Shown piece after piece: positions 25,484-33,658 of a stretch of 49,594 nt of DNA. Position 1 is the first letter of the stretch. Each line of letters begins with the position of its first letter. Source of the DNA: Betaproteobacteria bacterium (GTDB taxonomy: Bacteria; Pseudomonadota; Gammaproteobacteria; Burkholderiales; Rhodocyclaceae); contig WRMF01000015.1 of the NCBI GenBank assembly GCA_009777245.1, positions 1-49,594 on the forward strand, written 5' to 3'. The notes under the pieces are model-generated. The model did no database searches and was not told the DNA's origin. It saw only the letters and a program-made list of their open reading frames with translations. The position numbers and the translations under genes were made by a program.

Positions 25484-26022
25484 TTGTACAGCTCCACCTT
25501 GTCAGCGCGCATACTATAACTGGAACTGCCCATCTCGCCGGAATCGTTGCGTTCAAGCTCCAATTTGCCATAAACCCAAACAGCATCCATGGATTTGATG
25601 CCCTTCGCCGGTTTGCCAAGCCGAACATAGATAATCTGATTGGCGGGCGGCGGCGGAAGATGAATGCAGGCTCCAAAATAGGGAACCAGCAGAAATTCTT
25701 TCAGCCTTGCGCTACTCTCCCAATCCAATGGCACGACATAGCCGGGCAATTTTACGGACTGCCCTTTCAGCGCCGGATTGGCAGGCGCGTTTTTCCATTC
25801 ATCGGCGATGATTTTCAACGCCTTGGCGGCTTCGGGAGAATTGTCGGTAATGTTCTCCAGGTTGAGATTGGCAAACAGTTTTTCCGGCTGCCATGAATCA
25901 GGCACAAGCTCTTCCCATGCAAGCTCTCGATGCTGCGCTGCCGCCTCTCCCGCAACAAGCAAAAACAGCAGGACAAGCAGGCGGGCGAGGGGTTTAGCGG
26001 GAATGATGGACGAATTGGTCAT
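25480..26022 (-). CDS. DUF3299 periplasmic protein of the zinc operon
   Basis: 180 residues. A signal peptide (LARLLVLLFLLVAGEAAA, ~12-30, cleavage after AAA-Q) is followed by the DUF3299 core GYVVPLDW...LKEFLLVPYFGACIHLPPPPANQI, where the cysteine/histidine pair and the proline-rich loop are family hallmarks. It is probably periplasmic. DUF3299 proteins accompany DUF2796 and ABC genes in zinc-regulated clusters such as Vibrio zrgABCDE (recalled); their biochemical role is unclear. It sits 4 bp after the ZIP fusion gene and overlaps zur. The same domain occurs in the next upstream gene. Confidence 0.87.
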   Translation of the reverse strand: MTNSSIIPAKPLARLLVLLFLLVAGEAAAQHRELAWEELVPDSWQPEKLFANLNLENITDNSPEAAKALKIIADEWKNAPANPALKGQSVKLPGYVVPLDWESSARLKEFLLVPYFGACIHLPPPPANQIIYVRLGKPAKGIKSMDAVWVYGKLELERNDSGEMGSSSYSMRADKVELYK

Positions 26023-26025
26023 TAT

Positions 26026-27237
26026 TCAGGCAAAAAGCAGACTGAAGACAGAAAACGCGAACAGCAAGCCAAGAATCAGCCCGACAGACAGGGTTTGCAG
26101 GCTGCCGTGGCTTCGCGCGGCGGGAATCAGCTTCATCACGGCGATAAAGACCATAATGCCCCCTGCGAACGAGAAAAACAAGCCCAAATTGGTCGGAGAA
26201 AAAAACGGCTTGATGATGGAATAAAGCAAAATGATAGCGGTCGCCGGAACAAGACCGGCGAAAAAAGCGTAGGAGACAGACTTGCGATTCGCTTGCGGCA
26301 AGGCAATGGAAAGCCCCAAAGGAAGATGATGCGCCATTACCGCGCCGCACAAAACCATGCCGGTCGCGGGGTTGACCAGGGCGGCGCTGAAAACGGCAAG
26401 GCTCTCCGGAAATCCATGCGCGGCTACCGCCAGCGCGGAAAATACTCCGGTATGCCTTTGCCCGCAAGAGCATATTTGCCCCTTTCCGTCACTTTCCCTG
26501 CGGCGTAGCAGATATTCCAGAGTTCCAGCCAGCAAAACGCCTGCCATAAACCAGAACGGAACCTGCCAGACGAAATCCAAGCGAAACATGGGTGACGCCC
26601 CAAGCCACAGCATAACTCCCGCCGAAAAGCCAAGAAGCAGACAAATTCCCCGCGTATGCGTCCCCGGCACCAGGAATGCCGCCAGCGCCCCTATCCCGAC
26701 GGAAAGGCCGGATAACAGGGTAAGCAACACCGGAAGCGTTATGGCATTGCCGGAATTTCCGGTCTCCACCCTGTCGGCCATCAACCGATAAGCGGCAACT
26801 CCTTCACTGGTGACTGAACTATCCAATGAAATGCTGCCATAGACCGTGACTGGCGTCATCGTCTGAATGTCGGTTGCGACCAGGTTCGCATGAACATGGA
26901 TGATCTGATTGGCGGGCGGCGGCGGCACATGGGTGCAAGCGCCAAAAAAAGGAACCAGCAGAAATTCACGCAACGCGCCGCCATCCATCCGTTCCAAAGG
27001 CACGACAAAGCCGCGCAGCGTGACCGACTTATCCTGAAGCGCAAGGTTTGCATGCGACGCATCCTGACGATAACGCTGCCCGGAAACTATGGATTGCTTC
27101 AGGAAGGCGTCCGTATTCCTGACCCGCTCCGTATCGGGAATCAACGCTTCCCAGCCGATTTCCTGATAGAACGGCGCGGCTTTCACAACCGGCAGCAGGA
27201 TGAGCAGGGTAATAATCCATATGCTCCGCCATATCAA
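26026..27237 (-). CDS. DUF3299-ZIP zinc transporter fusion
   Basis: About 403 residues from a TTG at 27237 (MIWRSIWIITLLILLPVV, a signal-like helix) with GAGAGG 9 nt upstream. The frame stays open to 27480, but that extra N-terminus translates only dispersed-repeat DNA. Residues ~25-165 are a DUF3299 domain (LREFLLVPFFGACTHVPPPPANQI). The rest has about seven to eight membrane helices of the ZIP family, with the metal-binding AHGFPESLAVFSAAL (TM4 HxxxE) and AHHLPLGLSIA (TM5 HH) motifs. ZIP proteins carry zinc into the cytoplasm. The fusion of the accessory domain to the transporter is notable. Start choice is moderately certain. Confidence 0.82.
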   Translation of the reverse strand: MIWRSIWIITLLILLPVVKAAPFYQEIGWEALIPDTERVRNTDAFLKQSIVSGQRYRQDASHANLALQDKSVTLRGFVVPLERMDGGALREFLLVPFFGACTHVPPPPANQIIHVHANLVATDIQTMTPVTVYGSISLDSSVTSEGVAAYRLMADRVETGNSGNAITLPVLLTLLSGLSVGIGALAAFLVPGTHTRGICLLLGFSAGVMLWLGASPMFRLDFVWQVPFWFMAGVLLAGTLEYLLRRRESDGKGQICSCGQRHTGVFSALAVAAHGFPESLAVFSAALVNPATGMVLCGAVMAHHLPLGLSIALPQANRKSVSYAFFAGLVPATAIILLYSIIKPFFSPTNLGLFFSFAGGIMVFIAVMKLIPAARSHGSLQTLSVGLILGLLFAFSVFSLLFA

Positions 27238-27242
27238 TGTTC

Positions 27243-27420
27243 TGACCTCTCTCCCGGCTCCGCTCCTGCTCGCGGCAAAGTCCCGCAGGTTGGGGTGAAC
27301 TGCCGCGAACCCCAACACGCAGCGGCTGTTGGGGGCTTGGGGTTCGCTACGCTCACTCCTGACGAACTGGATTCCCACCTTCGCGGGAATGACGGAAGGA
27401 TTAGCGTCTGTGCGAAAGAG
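27243..27420. repeat. Composite dispersed repeat inserted inside the zinc operon
   Basis: It contains AGGTTGGGGTGA and GCGAACCCCAACACGCAGCGG, then TTGGGGTTCGCTACGCTCACTCC, then ATTCCC-N8-GGGAAT at 27371-27390. The last has the exact form of the neisserial dRS3 element. It fills the space between the permease stop and the DUF3299-ZIP start, where the other junctions of this operon overlap or are 4 bp, so it is an insertion. Confidence 0.75.
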
Positions 27421-27457
27421 TGACATCATATACACCGTTTTATTCAAGTGGGGCAAT

Positions 27458-28729
27458 TCATCGTGAGAGGGAAAGCCCATCCGAGAGGCTTAAACGATAA
27501 GCGCGAAAAGCCGGAATCAGGGCGGCGCAAAATCCGGCGACAGAAATTCCACCCATGATTCCCCATTCCGTCAAGCTGGGCAAAGAAGCGTCAAGGACAA
27601 TGCCGTACAAATCAAGAAGCACGGGAGAAAGAAAATTAAGCAGCAAAAACAAGGCAAAAAGCGCAAGCAGGATGCCCGATACGACCAGCAAAAAACCCTC
27701 CGCCGCCAGCAGGACAAGAATATCGGCAGGCCGCGCTCCTACCGAGCGCAAGATGGTCAACTCCCGCCTGCGCTCGCCCAGTCCCGCCAGAATCGCGGCG
27801 ACAAGTCCCGCCAGTCCGGTCACAGTCACCAGCAATGAGACCAGGAGAAGCGCCTTCTCGCCGGTATTTACCATCTGCCAGATTTGATCCATCGCAACAC
27901 CGGGCATGACGGCGGTTAACGCCTCTTCTCGATAGTCATGAATGTCACGTTGCAGGGCAAAAACCCGACTGCGCCTTTCCAGACCGACCAGAAGCGCCGT
28001 TATGCTTTCCGGCTCCTGAATGAGTTTGCTTGCCTGCTCCGGCGAAATTTTAAGTCCCGGCAGGGGCGCGCCGCCCTGCCAGCCTAGATGAATCGCCTCC
28101 ATTGCGGCAAGACTGATATAGAGCGAGCGGTCAACCGGAGTTCCCGTAGGAGCCAGAACGCCGCGCACGGTAAAAGGCATGTCGTCATGCATGATCGCCA
28201 ATATATCGCCGCCGCCGTGGCTTAACGCCACCTCATGCCCAAGATCATAGCCAAGCATCCGCGCAACCTGAGCACCGACCACCACATCAAAAAGATCATC
28301 GAACGCCTGTCCTCTGGCAAAGGCAATGGACTCCTGATTGCGAAATTTGTAATGGCGGAAAAAATCGTGATTGGTTGCAACTACCGGATAACCCAGATGC
28401 GAATCTCCCAGGGAAATCGGGATTGTCCAGGCGACTTCCGGGTTCTCTCCGATAACTTCCGCGCTCTTGAAACCCATGTTGTGAGTTGCGCCGCCCAGAT
28501 GAAAAATCGCGTAAAGCATCAATTGAAGGTTGCCGCCCCGCGCTCCGACAATCAGATCAGTACCGGAAACAGCCTGGACAAAACTCTCCCTCACCTGGGA
28601 GCGGATTCGCTCCAACCCCAACAGCAACGTGGCGGACAAGGCAATCGAACATACAACCAGCGCCAGGGTTCCGCGCCGATTCCACGCGCTTTTGCCAGCC
28701 AGGAGAAAGAGGCAGAGAAAGCGGGTCAT
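27458..28729 (-). CDS. FtsX/MacB-type ABC permease of the zinc operon
   Basis: 423 residues from the ATG at 28729, which overlaps the ATPase stop as ATGA; a longer frame upstream only shadows the ATPase gene. One N-terminal membrane helix (RGTLALVVCSIALSATLLLGL) is followed by a large periplasmic MacB-PCD-like domain (~45-290). Three C-terminal helices contain the FtsX core LGERRRELTILRSVGARPADI. This topology belongs to type VII ABC systems, which act on the periplasm or on lipoproteins rather than pumping ions by the classical route. Its part in zinc uptake is inferred from operon context. Confidence 0.88.
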   Translation of the reverse strand: MTRFLCLFLLAGKSAWNRRGTLALVVCSIALSATLLLGLERIRSQVRESFVQAVSGTDLIVGARGGNLQLMLYAIFHLGGATHNMGFKSAEVIGENPEVAWTIPISLGDSHLGYPVVATNHDFFRHYKFRNQESIAFARGQAFDDLFDVVVGAQVARMLGYDLGHEVALSHGGGDILAIMHDDMPFTVRGVLAPTGTPVDRSLYISLAAMEAIHLGWQGGAPLPGLKISPEQASKLIQEPESITALLVGLERRSRVFALQRDIHDYREEALTAVMPGVAMDQIWQMVNTGEKALLLVSLLVTVTGLAGLVAAILAGLGERRRELTILRSVGARPADILVLLAAEGFLLVVSGILLALFALFLLLNFLSPVLLDLYGIVLDASLPSLTEWGIMGGISVAGFCAALIPAFRAYRLSLSDGLSLSR

Positions 28730-29478
28730 TGCGAGCTTGGCTCCGGCATGCCGCTTCCATTGCCCTGTTCCGTCGGGGTGGTCTGCAAAGCGCGGTTGAA
28801 TCCAGAAAGCTGTATAGAGGTGTCGAAAGTCTCGCCCAGATTCTGGTCGTGGCTTACGAAAAGCAGCGTCGAATTGGCTGCCCGGCATTCCTTGATCAAA
28901 AGACGCAAAAAGGCTTTGCGGCGATCAGCATCCAGCGAGGATGTCGGCTCATCCGCGATAAGAAGCGGCGGCGAGCCGATCAGGGCGCGCGCCGCCGCTA
29001 CCCTTTGTTGTTGCCCTACAGATAACTTGTCGGCGCGGCGTTGCCAGAGATCAGGCGCAATATCCAGACGGGAGAGGAGCATCCGCGCCGCTTCCTCCGG
29101 CGTACTGGCCTTCGGCTTACGCGAGGGCGAGAGGCGACAGGGAAGCACGACATTTTCCAGGACGGAAAGATAAGGAATCAGATTGAATTGCTGAAAAATA
29201 AACCCGATATGCTCGCCGCGAAAAATATCGCGTCTGGCGGCAGACATGGCGAAAATCGGCACGTCGCCGATCAGAACTCGCCCTGATTCCGGCGAGAGAA
29301 TGCCCGCAATCAGGCTTAGCAATGTGCTTTTCCCGCTGCCGCTGGCTCCGGCAATGAACACATGTTCCCCTGCATTGGCGGCAAAGAACGGGATGTCCAG
29401 CACAAGCCGTTCGCTGCCTGACCAGCGAAAAGAGATGTTCTCAAGAACAACAGCGGGGGTTGCCGAAGGGTTTACCAT
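28726..29478 (-). CDS. ABC transporter ATPase, LolD/MacB-like
   Basis: 250 residues. Walker A GASGSGKST (~44-52), Q-loop FIFQQFNLIPYLSV, signature LSVGQQQRVAAARAL, Walker B LLIADEPTSSLD and H-loop FVSHD are all intact, so it should hydrolyse ATP. The closest type is the LolD/MacB subfamily that partners FtsX-like permeases, here the next gene. The start overlaps the end of the DUF2796 gene by 7 bp. The C-terminal ~25 residues after FDTSIQLSG are an unstructured tail. Confidence 0.92.
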   Translation of the reverse strand: MVNPSATPAVVLENISFRWSGSERLVLDIPFFAANAGEHVFIAGASGSGKSTLLSLIAGILSPESGRVLIGDVPIFAMSAARRDIFRGEHIGFIFQQFNLIPYLSVLENVVLPCRLSPSRKPKASTPEEAARMLLSRLDIAPDLWQRRADKLSVGQQQRVAAARALIGSPPLLIADEPTSSLDADRRKAFLRLLIKECRAANSTLLFVSHDQNLGETFDTSIQLSGFNRALQTTPTEQGNGSGMPEPSSQ

Positions 29479-30026
29479 TGCAGACGATTGGAGCGGGGCG
29501 TAAGCCGCATGGCCTTTTGCCCACGCGGAGTCACAAGGTTTGCGTCTATTCTTTTGAGGGCGGAAAACGCCTGAAAAAGCCTGACTTCAACTTGATTCAA
29601 TGCCGCAGGATTCTGGCAGGTGAAAACAAATTCCGCGTCAAGGTCTGCGTGTCCGTCCGCATTATCGTGGTTTTCCTGTTCGTGCCCATGCTCATGCTCA
29701 TACGGTGTGGAATCCAGTTCACGGGCTAAAACGTCCGCTTTCAGAAGCATGGTTTTCAGGCTGCATTGGGCATTCCGGGGAAAAATAAAGATGGTAGCGG
29801 GATTGCGTAATACCGCCGCCATGTTGCGCGCTTCTTCGCTCTCCTTGTCGTTTCCGGGGGCGCGTTCAAAGGAAATCAGGTTGGCCAGGGGCGTTTCAAA
29901 CCCTATTTCCACAGTATCGCCTTCCACGGAAAGGTTGAGCCTGGCAGCGCCATGCGTATGGGCTTTATGAGCGATGACAGGCGCGGCAATCAGAAAGAAC
30001 GCCAGCGCAAGGAAAAGCTTTTTCAT
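29472..30026 (-). CDS. DUF2796 periplasmic zinc-binding protein, ZrgA-like
   Basis: 184 residues. A signal peptide (LFLALAFFLIAAPVIA, cleavage before HKAHTHGAA) gives a mature protein that starts with metal-binding HxxHxH. The DUF2796 core ARLNLSVEGDTVEIGFETPLANLISFE follows, then a His/Asp/Glu-rich loop (YEHEHGHEQENHDNADGHAD, ~115-134) that should bind zinc. It resembles ZrgA of Vibrio, a zinc-repressed periplasmic protein (recalled). As first gene of the operon it carries the promoter region and the candidate Zur box. Confidence 0.87.
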   Translation of the reverse strand: MKKLFLALAFFLIAAPVIAHKAHTHGAARLNLSVEGDTVEIGFETPLANLISFERAPGNDKESEEARNMAAVLRNPATIFIFPRNAQCSLKTMLLKADVLARELDSTPYEHEHGHEQENHDNADGHADLDAEFVFTCQNPAALNQVEVRLFQAFSALKRIDANLVTPRGQKAMRLTPRSNRLQW

Positions 30027-30052
30027 CGTGACCGCCTGAAGAAATAAGTAAA

Positions 30053-30069
30053 ACGATATAACGTATCAT
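30053..30069 (-). promoter_or_regulatory. Candidate Zur box upstream of the zinc operon
   Basis: ACGATATAACGTATCAT is an imperfect palindrome (AYGATA arms, 6 of 8 positions symmetric, extended by AAA/TTT flanks) 26 bp before the DUF2796 start and in a very AT-rich setting. Zur boxes of proteobacteria are AT-rich palindromes containing TTATAnnATAA-like cores; the resemblance is partial. Confidence 0.45.
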
Positions 30070-30163
30070 TTTATAAGCAGGGCGCGACTCTGTCAATCCG
30101 GTGTTTTTTCCTGCCGACAGCAAATATCGGGTAAGCTCTGCCATCTTCCTGGGGCTTTATCCA

Positions 30164-31168
30164 ATGAATATCCTTCTGACCGGCGGCATGGGCTATATCG
30201 GCAGCCATGTCGCAATAGTGTTGCTAGAGGCGGGGCATCATGTCGTCCTCTATGACAATCTTTGCAACAGCGACGCCGGAGTGCTTGCGCGAATCGCCAA
30301 GATTACCGGCAAAGAGCCGATTTTTATGGAAGCGGATGTCCGTGCGACAAGCACGCTAACCGAAACCTTGAAAAATCACGCAATCGAAGCGGTAATACAT
30401 TTTGCCGGATTGAAGGCAGTAGGCGAGTCGACGCAAAAACCGCTGGCATACTACGCCAACAATGTCGAAGGCACGATAAGCCTGTTGGAATCCATGTCGG
30501 AAGTAGGCATCCGCACTCTTGTATTCAGCGGCAGCGCCACCGTATACGGCGAACCGCAATATCTGCCGCTGGACGAGGCGCATCCCACCTCCGCCACCAA
30601 TCCCTATGGGCGCACCAAGCTATATATCGAAGAAATGCTGCGAGACATCTCCCTGTCCGACCCCTCCTGGCGCATTGTCTCCCTGCGCTATTTCAATCCG
30701 GCGGGCGCACATGAAAGCGGCCTGATTGGGGAAAAGCCGACGGGCGCGCCAAACAACCTGATGCCCTACATGGCGCAGGTTGCGACCGGAGAACTAAAGG
30801 AGCTTTCGGTATTCGGCAACGATTATCCGACGCCGGACGGAACCGGAGTGCGCGACTATATTCACGTCATGGACTTGGCGGAAGGCCATGCGGCGGCGCT
30901 TTCTTGGCTTGCCGGACATTTCGGCTGGCACGCGATCAATCTTGGAACGGGAGAGGGCTACAGCGTGCTGGATATGATAGCGGCTTTCGCCAAAGCCAGC
31001 GGACGCGACATACCCTATCGGATTGCGCCTCGCCGCAAAGGGGATGTTGCCGCCTGCTACGCCGATCCCGGAAAAGCCCTGCGGGAATTAGGCTGGCAGG
31101 CGCGACGCCGCCTTCATGTGATGTGCGAGGACGTCTGGAGATTCCAGAGGCGGTTGCCCCGACCATAG
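30164..31168 (+). CDS. galE: UDP-glucose 4-epimerase
   Basis: 334 residues from the ATG at 30164 (MNILLTGGMGYIGSH). An extended-SDR enzyme that interconverts UDP-glucose and UDP-galactose using bound NAD. TGGMGYIG is the dinucleotide-binding loop, FSGSATVYG holds the catalytic Ser/Thr, and YGRTK is the Tyr-Lys pair. LRYFNPAGAHESG and GTGVRDYIHVMDLAEGH are GalE signatures. The last residues (RFQRRLPRP) depart from the usual GalE ending and stop 3 bp before a dispersed repeat, so the C-terminus may have been trimmed. It supplies precursors for surface polysaccharide. Confidence 0.95.
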   Translation: MNILLTGGMGYIGSHVAIVLLEAGHHVVLYDNLCNSDAGVLARIAKITGKEPIFMEADVRATSTLTETLKNHAIEAVIHFAGLKAVGESTQKPLAYYANNVEGTISLLESMSEVGIRTLVFSGSATVYGEPQYLPLDEAHPTSATNPYGRTKLYIEEMLRDISLSDPSWRIVSLRYFNPAGAHESGLIGEKPTGAPNNLMPYMAQVATGELKELSVFGNDYPTPDGTGVRDYIHVMDLAEGHAAALSWLAGHFGWHAINLGTGEGYSVLDMIAAFAKASGRDIPYRIAPRRKGDVAACYADPGKALRELGWQARRRLHVMCEDVWRFQRRLPRP

Positions 31169-31170
31169 GT

Positions 31171-31228
31171 GTGCGGTGCGTTGGGGTTCGCGTTCCGCTC
31201 ATCCCAACCTATCGGGCTAACCTACCAG
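31171..31228. repeat. GTAGGTTGGGGTGAGC-type repeat, left border of the AT-rich island
   Basis: GCGTTGGGGTTCGCGTTCCGCTCATCCCAACCTA followed by GGGCTAACCTACC. It lies exactly at the change from GC-rich galE to the AT-rich island. The TAG stop of the LRR gene is supplied by the CTACC end of the repeat. Confidence 0.75.
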
Positions 31229-32109
31229 GCTTTGATGTTTTCTCTCAGATCAGCAAGGTTGTCTCCCTTATGGAGTTCTGCATGCCCTAGGCTGTAATGC
31301 TGCTTTGCCACAATAGCCAAATATTCCAATTTTGGTAGTTTGAGAATATTGTCTAAGTTTCCATCTTCAACTAACGAGTCTCCATTCAGAGTGAGTGCTC
31401 GGAGATTCTGTAATCTTGCAGAAAATTTTAAATCTCTGATTAACCCACAATCGCACAAAGTCAGACATTCCAGTTTGCATAAATTCTTGATTGCTGAAAA
31501 ATCATAAATTTTTTTGCAATTTTCCATGTCAAGCAAACGAAGATTCTCTAATTCTTCAATCTTTGATATGCTCGTCATGTTGCTGAAACGAGCAAGTGAT
31601 AATGAGCGCAATGCTAGTGGTAACGTATTACCCGGCAAACTATCACATTTGCCAGAAAAGATAAGCCCAACATCTACGAGATTTGGGAGTGAGCGAAGAG
31701 ATTTCCAATATTTTACTGGCAGGTTTGCAACTAAGCATTGTAACTCTGCCGCGTCTTCTAACCAGATAATACTCAGCTTTCTAGAAAAGTTTATTCTAAG
31801 CTCATGCAATTCTGGGAACGATCTTAGATTCAATTCACCATTGACTGCTCTGCCAACATAAAGGCGTTGCAAACCGACCAGTGAGTTTACAGGCTCTATT
31901 GATGCTTCTTCCTCTGGCAACAGCGCGAGGGATCTGATTTTCCGCAAACCTCTCAATGCATCAAAGCTACGCCCCTGCCAGCCCTTGGCATAATTGAGCT
32001 CTATAGAATCAATACCAGTTTCAAGAATGAACGAAAGCTCTGCTTTATCAGTTTCGCCTACAACTACGGCCGTAATGCCAAAACCTCGATTTTCCAAGAT
32101 GTACGTCAT
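31222..32109 (-). CDS. Leucine-rich-repeat protein
   Basis: 295 residues without signal peptide or membrane segment. From ~55 onward there are about nine irregular LRR units (LRKIRSLALLPEE, LVGLQRLYVGRAV, LPLALRSLSLARFSNM, ELENLRLLDMENCKKI, LCKLECLTLCDCGLI, LQNLRALTLNGDSLV), of the bacterial cysteine-containing type. Such orphan LRR proteins are common in polymorphic-toxin regions as immunity or recognition proteins, but nothing here proves that role. The gene is AT-rich and enclosed by two copies of the same repeat, so it looks like moved cargo. No strong ribosome site is seen. Confidence 0.75.
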   Translation of the reverse strand: MTYILENRGFGITAVVVGETDKAELSFILETGIDSIELNYAKGWQGRSFDALRGLRKIRSLALLPEEEASIEPVNSLVGLQRLYVGRAVNGELNLRSFPELHELRINFSRKLSIIWLEDAAELQCLVANLPVKYWKSLRSLPNLVDVGLIFSGKCDSLPGNTLPLALRSLSLARFSNMTSISKIEELENLRLLDMENCKKIYDFSAIKNLCKLECLTLCDCGLIRDLKFSARLQNLRALTLNGDSLVEDGNLDNILKLPKLEYLAIVAKQHYSLGHAELHKGDNLADLRENIKAW

Positions 32110-32132
32110 AATAGACTCACTTGTTATTTAGC

Positions 32133-32287
32133 CCGGTAGGTTGGGGTGAGCTTGCGAACCCCAACATTCGGGGAAGAAAACAATCGCACTGGCATGACAG
32201 TTTGACCATGAGGAGATGAGGCGCATTTTATCATCGTAGAATGGCGAAGTGTTGGGGTTCGCGTTCCGCTCACCCCAACCTACCGGT
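32133..32287 (+). repeat. GTAGGTTGGGGTGAGC-type repeat, full ~150-bp unit
   Basis: Ends GGTAGGTTGGGGTGAGCTTG and CGCTCACCCCAACCTACC are inverted copies of each other. The interior includes GGCATGACAGTTTGACC and TTTTATCATCGTAGAATGG, shared with 33487-33642 and, inverted, with 11395-11520. No transposase is encoded, consistent with a MITE or REP-like unit moved in trans. Confidence 0.85.
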
Positions 32288-32292
32288 CTCAA

Positions 32293-33198
32293 TTAAAAGT
32301 TGAAAGAACAAACAAAAAGTGATTTGCTATCATCAATTGGAAAAATGTATGGGACTCCAAATTCTTGCTGAAACTCTGAAGCAGTAGCAACTTGAAACCT
32401 TTTTCCAGTCTTTCTGAAAATAGCATCTGATAATGTGTGTGCGTTGGCTAAAATAACAACGGAGTACTCAGAACCATAAGTAGGTATCAGCATTTCATTA
32501 GCATCTAATCCATAAAACTTTTCATTAATGGTAAAATATGCGTATTGTAAATCATCTTTATATTGTGTATAGCCAAGTTTTTCCAGAATGCCTGTATTTG
32601 ATCGTTTACTCTCCGTGTCATAGTAAAACATCAAAGGCAAACATGTCTCTGGCCTTTGAAAAAAAATCCACTCTAGCCAATTTGGAACAACTTTTCCATC
32701 TTCTGAGATCAAGGTTTTGTCGTCAATTGAAACCAGATTCCAACAAGCATCGGTCTTCTCGAAATTGTAAAATATTTGCTGCTTGTCACTTTTGATTGCT
32801 ATCATCTCCTGATAGCTTTTATCACCAGATAGTGGCTCCGGCAAATCACGTAAAAGCTCACTGTCAATACCATAGGCATCAGCACTGAAAGACTCAATTT
32901 GCAAATCTCTGTCTTTCCTTTCTTTCTTTGGTGGTATAATAGGAAAATGGTCGTCTTTTTCCTCTAACAGCAATATTACTTTCTTTGCATCATATTTGCT
33001 TTTAAAATCAAATCGCATCTTTTTTAAAGGAAATTTTGTGAATTTTCTTTGGACATTAGCATCTTCCATGAATACCTTTATAAATTGATGGAAATACAGG
33101 GACGGGCAAGCAACATCCGCACTTCTGCTGTCAGAAGCGGCAGCAAGTCCGCTGACCAAGACGGACAACAAAATCCCTGCGTAAATCATGCACTTCAT
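32293..33198 (-). CDS. Secreted hypothetical protein
   Basis: 301 residues from the ATG at 33198, chosen because a signal peptide follows directly (MKCMIYAGILLSVLVSGLAAASDS). Several in-frame ATGs lie upstream to 33303 and the true start is uncertain. The mature protein begins with CPSLYFHQFIKVFMEDANVQ...FPLKKMRFDF; this F-x2-F-x2-F...Q...FPL pattern is reminiscent of DUF4348-like secreted domains, a weak resemblance. The second half (YNFEKTDACWNLVSIDD) is globular. AT-rich, enclosed by full repeat units at both ends. Function unknown. Confidence 0.65.
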   Translation of the reverse strand: MKCMIYAGILLSVLVSGLAAASDSRSADVACPSLYFHQFIKVFMEDANVQRKFTKFPLKKMRFDFKSKYDAKKVILLLEEKDDHFPIIPPKKERKDRDLQIESFSADAYGIDSELLRDLPEPLSGDKSYQEMIAIKSDKQQIFYNFEKTDACWNLVSIDDKTLISEDGKVVPNWLEWIFFQRPETCLPLMFYYDTESKRSNTGILEKLGYTQYKDDLQYAYFTINEKFYGLDANEMLIPTYGSEYSVVILANAHTLSDAIFRKTGKRFQVATASEFQQEFGVPYIFPIDDSKSLFVCSFNF

Positions 33199-33486
33199 GC
33201 AAGATTCAATAATCATTTTCGATATTTCCATCATTCTCATTTCAATCACCATCCGCATCTTGGGAAGCTGTTTGGTACGAGAACAACAAAAAACCGCGCA
33301 CACGCGCGCAGAACGCTCTGTGCATAGGCATAGATATTGCTGCCATCAAAAATTGTGTCGGTCATTTCCAACCTTGTCAAGAGGGTTTACAAACTTTTCC
33401 TGCCGCCTTGTTTTGTCGCTCTGCGGAACATGTCGCCTAAACTTGATGACCATACCTTCCGCTCGCTCTCAAAACGAGTTGCAGCG

Positions 33487-33642
33487 CGGTAGGTTGGGGC
33501 GCGCTTGCGAACCCCAGCATTTGGGGAAGAAAACAATCGCATTGGCATGACAGTTTGACCGTAAGGAGATGAGACGCATTCTATCATTGTAGAATAGCGA
33601 AGTGTTGAGGTTCGCGTTCCGCTCACCCCAACCTACCGCGCT
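33487..33642 (+). repeat. GTAGGTTGGGGTGAGC-type repeat, full ~150-bp unit
   Basis: Nearly the same sequence as 32133-32287: GGTAGGTTGGGGCGCGCTTG at the left, interior TGACAGTTTGACCGTAAGG, and CGCTCACCCCAACCTACCGC at the right. Together the two units bracket the secreted-protein gene in direct orientation. The gap 33199-33486 upstream of that gene shows no further gene. Confidence 0.85.
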
Positions 33643-33658
33643 ATGGGCATTTGTCATT

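Noticed and set aside
27238-27480. N-terminal extension of the DUF3299-ZIP protein to an ATG at 27480
   Set aside because: The added residues translate dispersed repeat DNA and overlap the permease end, while a signal-like helix begins at the TTG at 27237.
33004-33626. Small frames starting MSGTRT near several repeats (33387-33626, 39003-39191, 30936-31202)
   Set aside because: The shared N-terminus comes from the repeat ends, and they lack ribosome sites.
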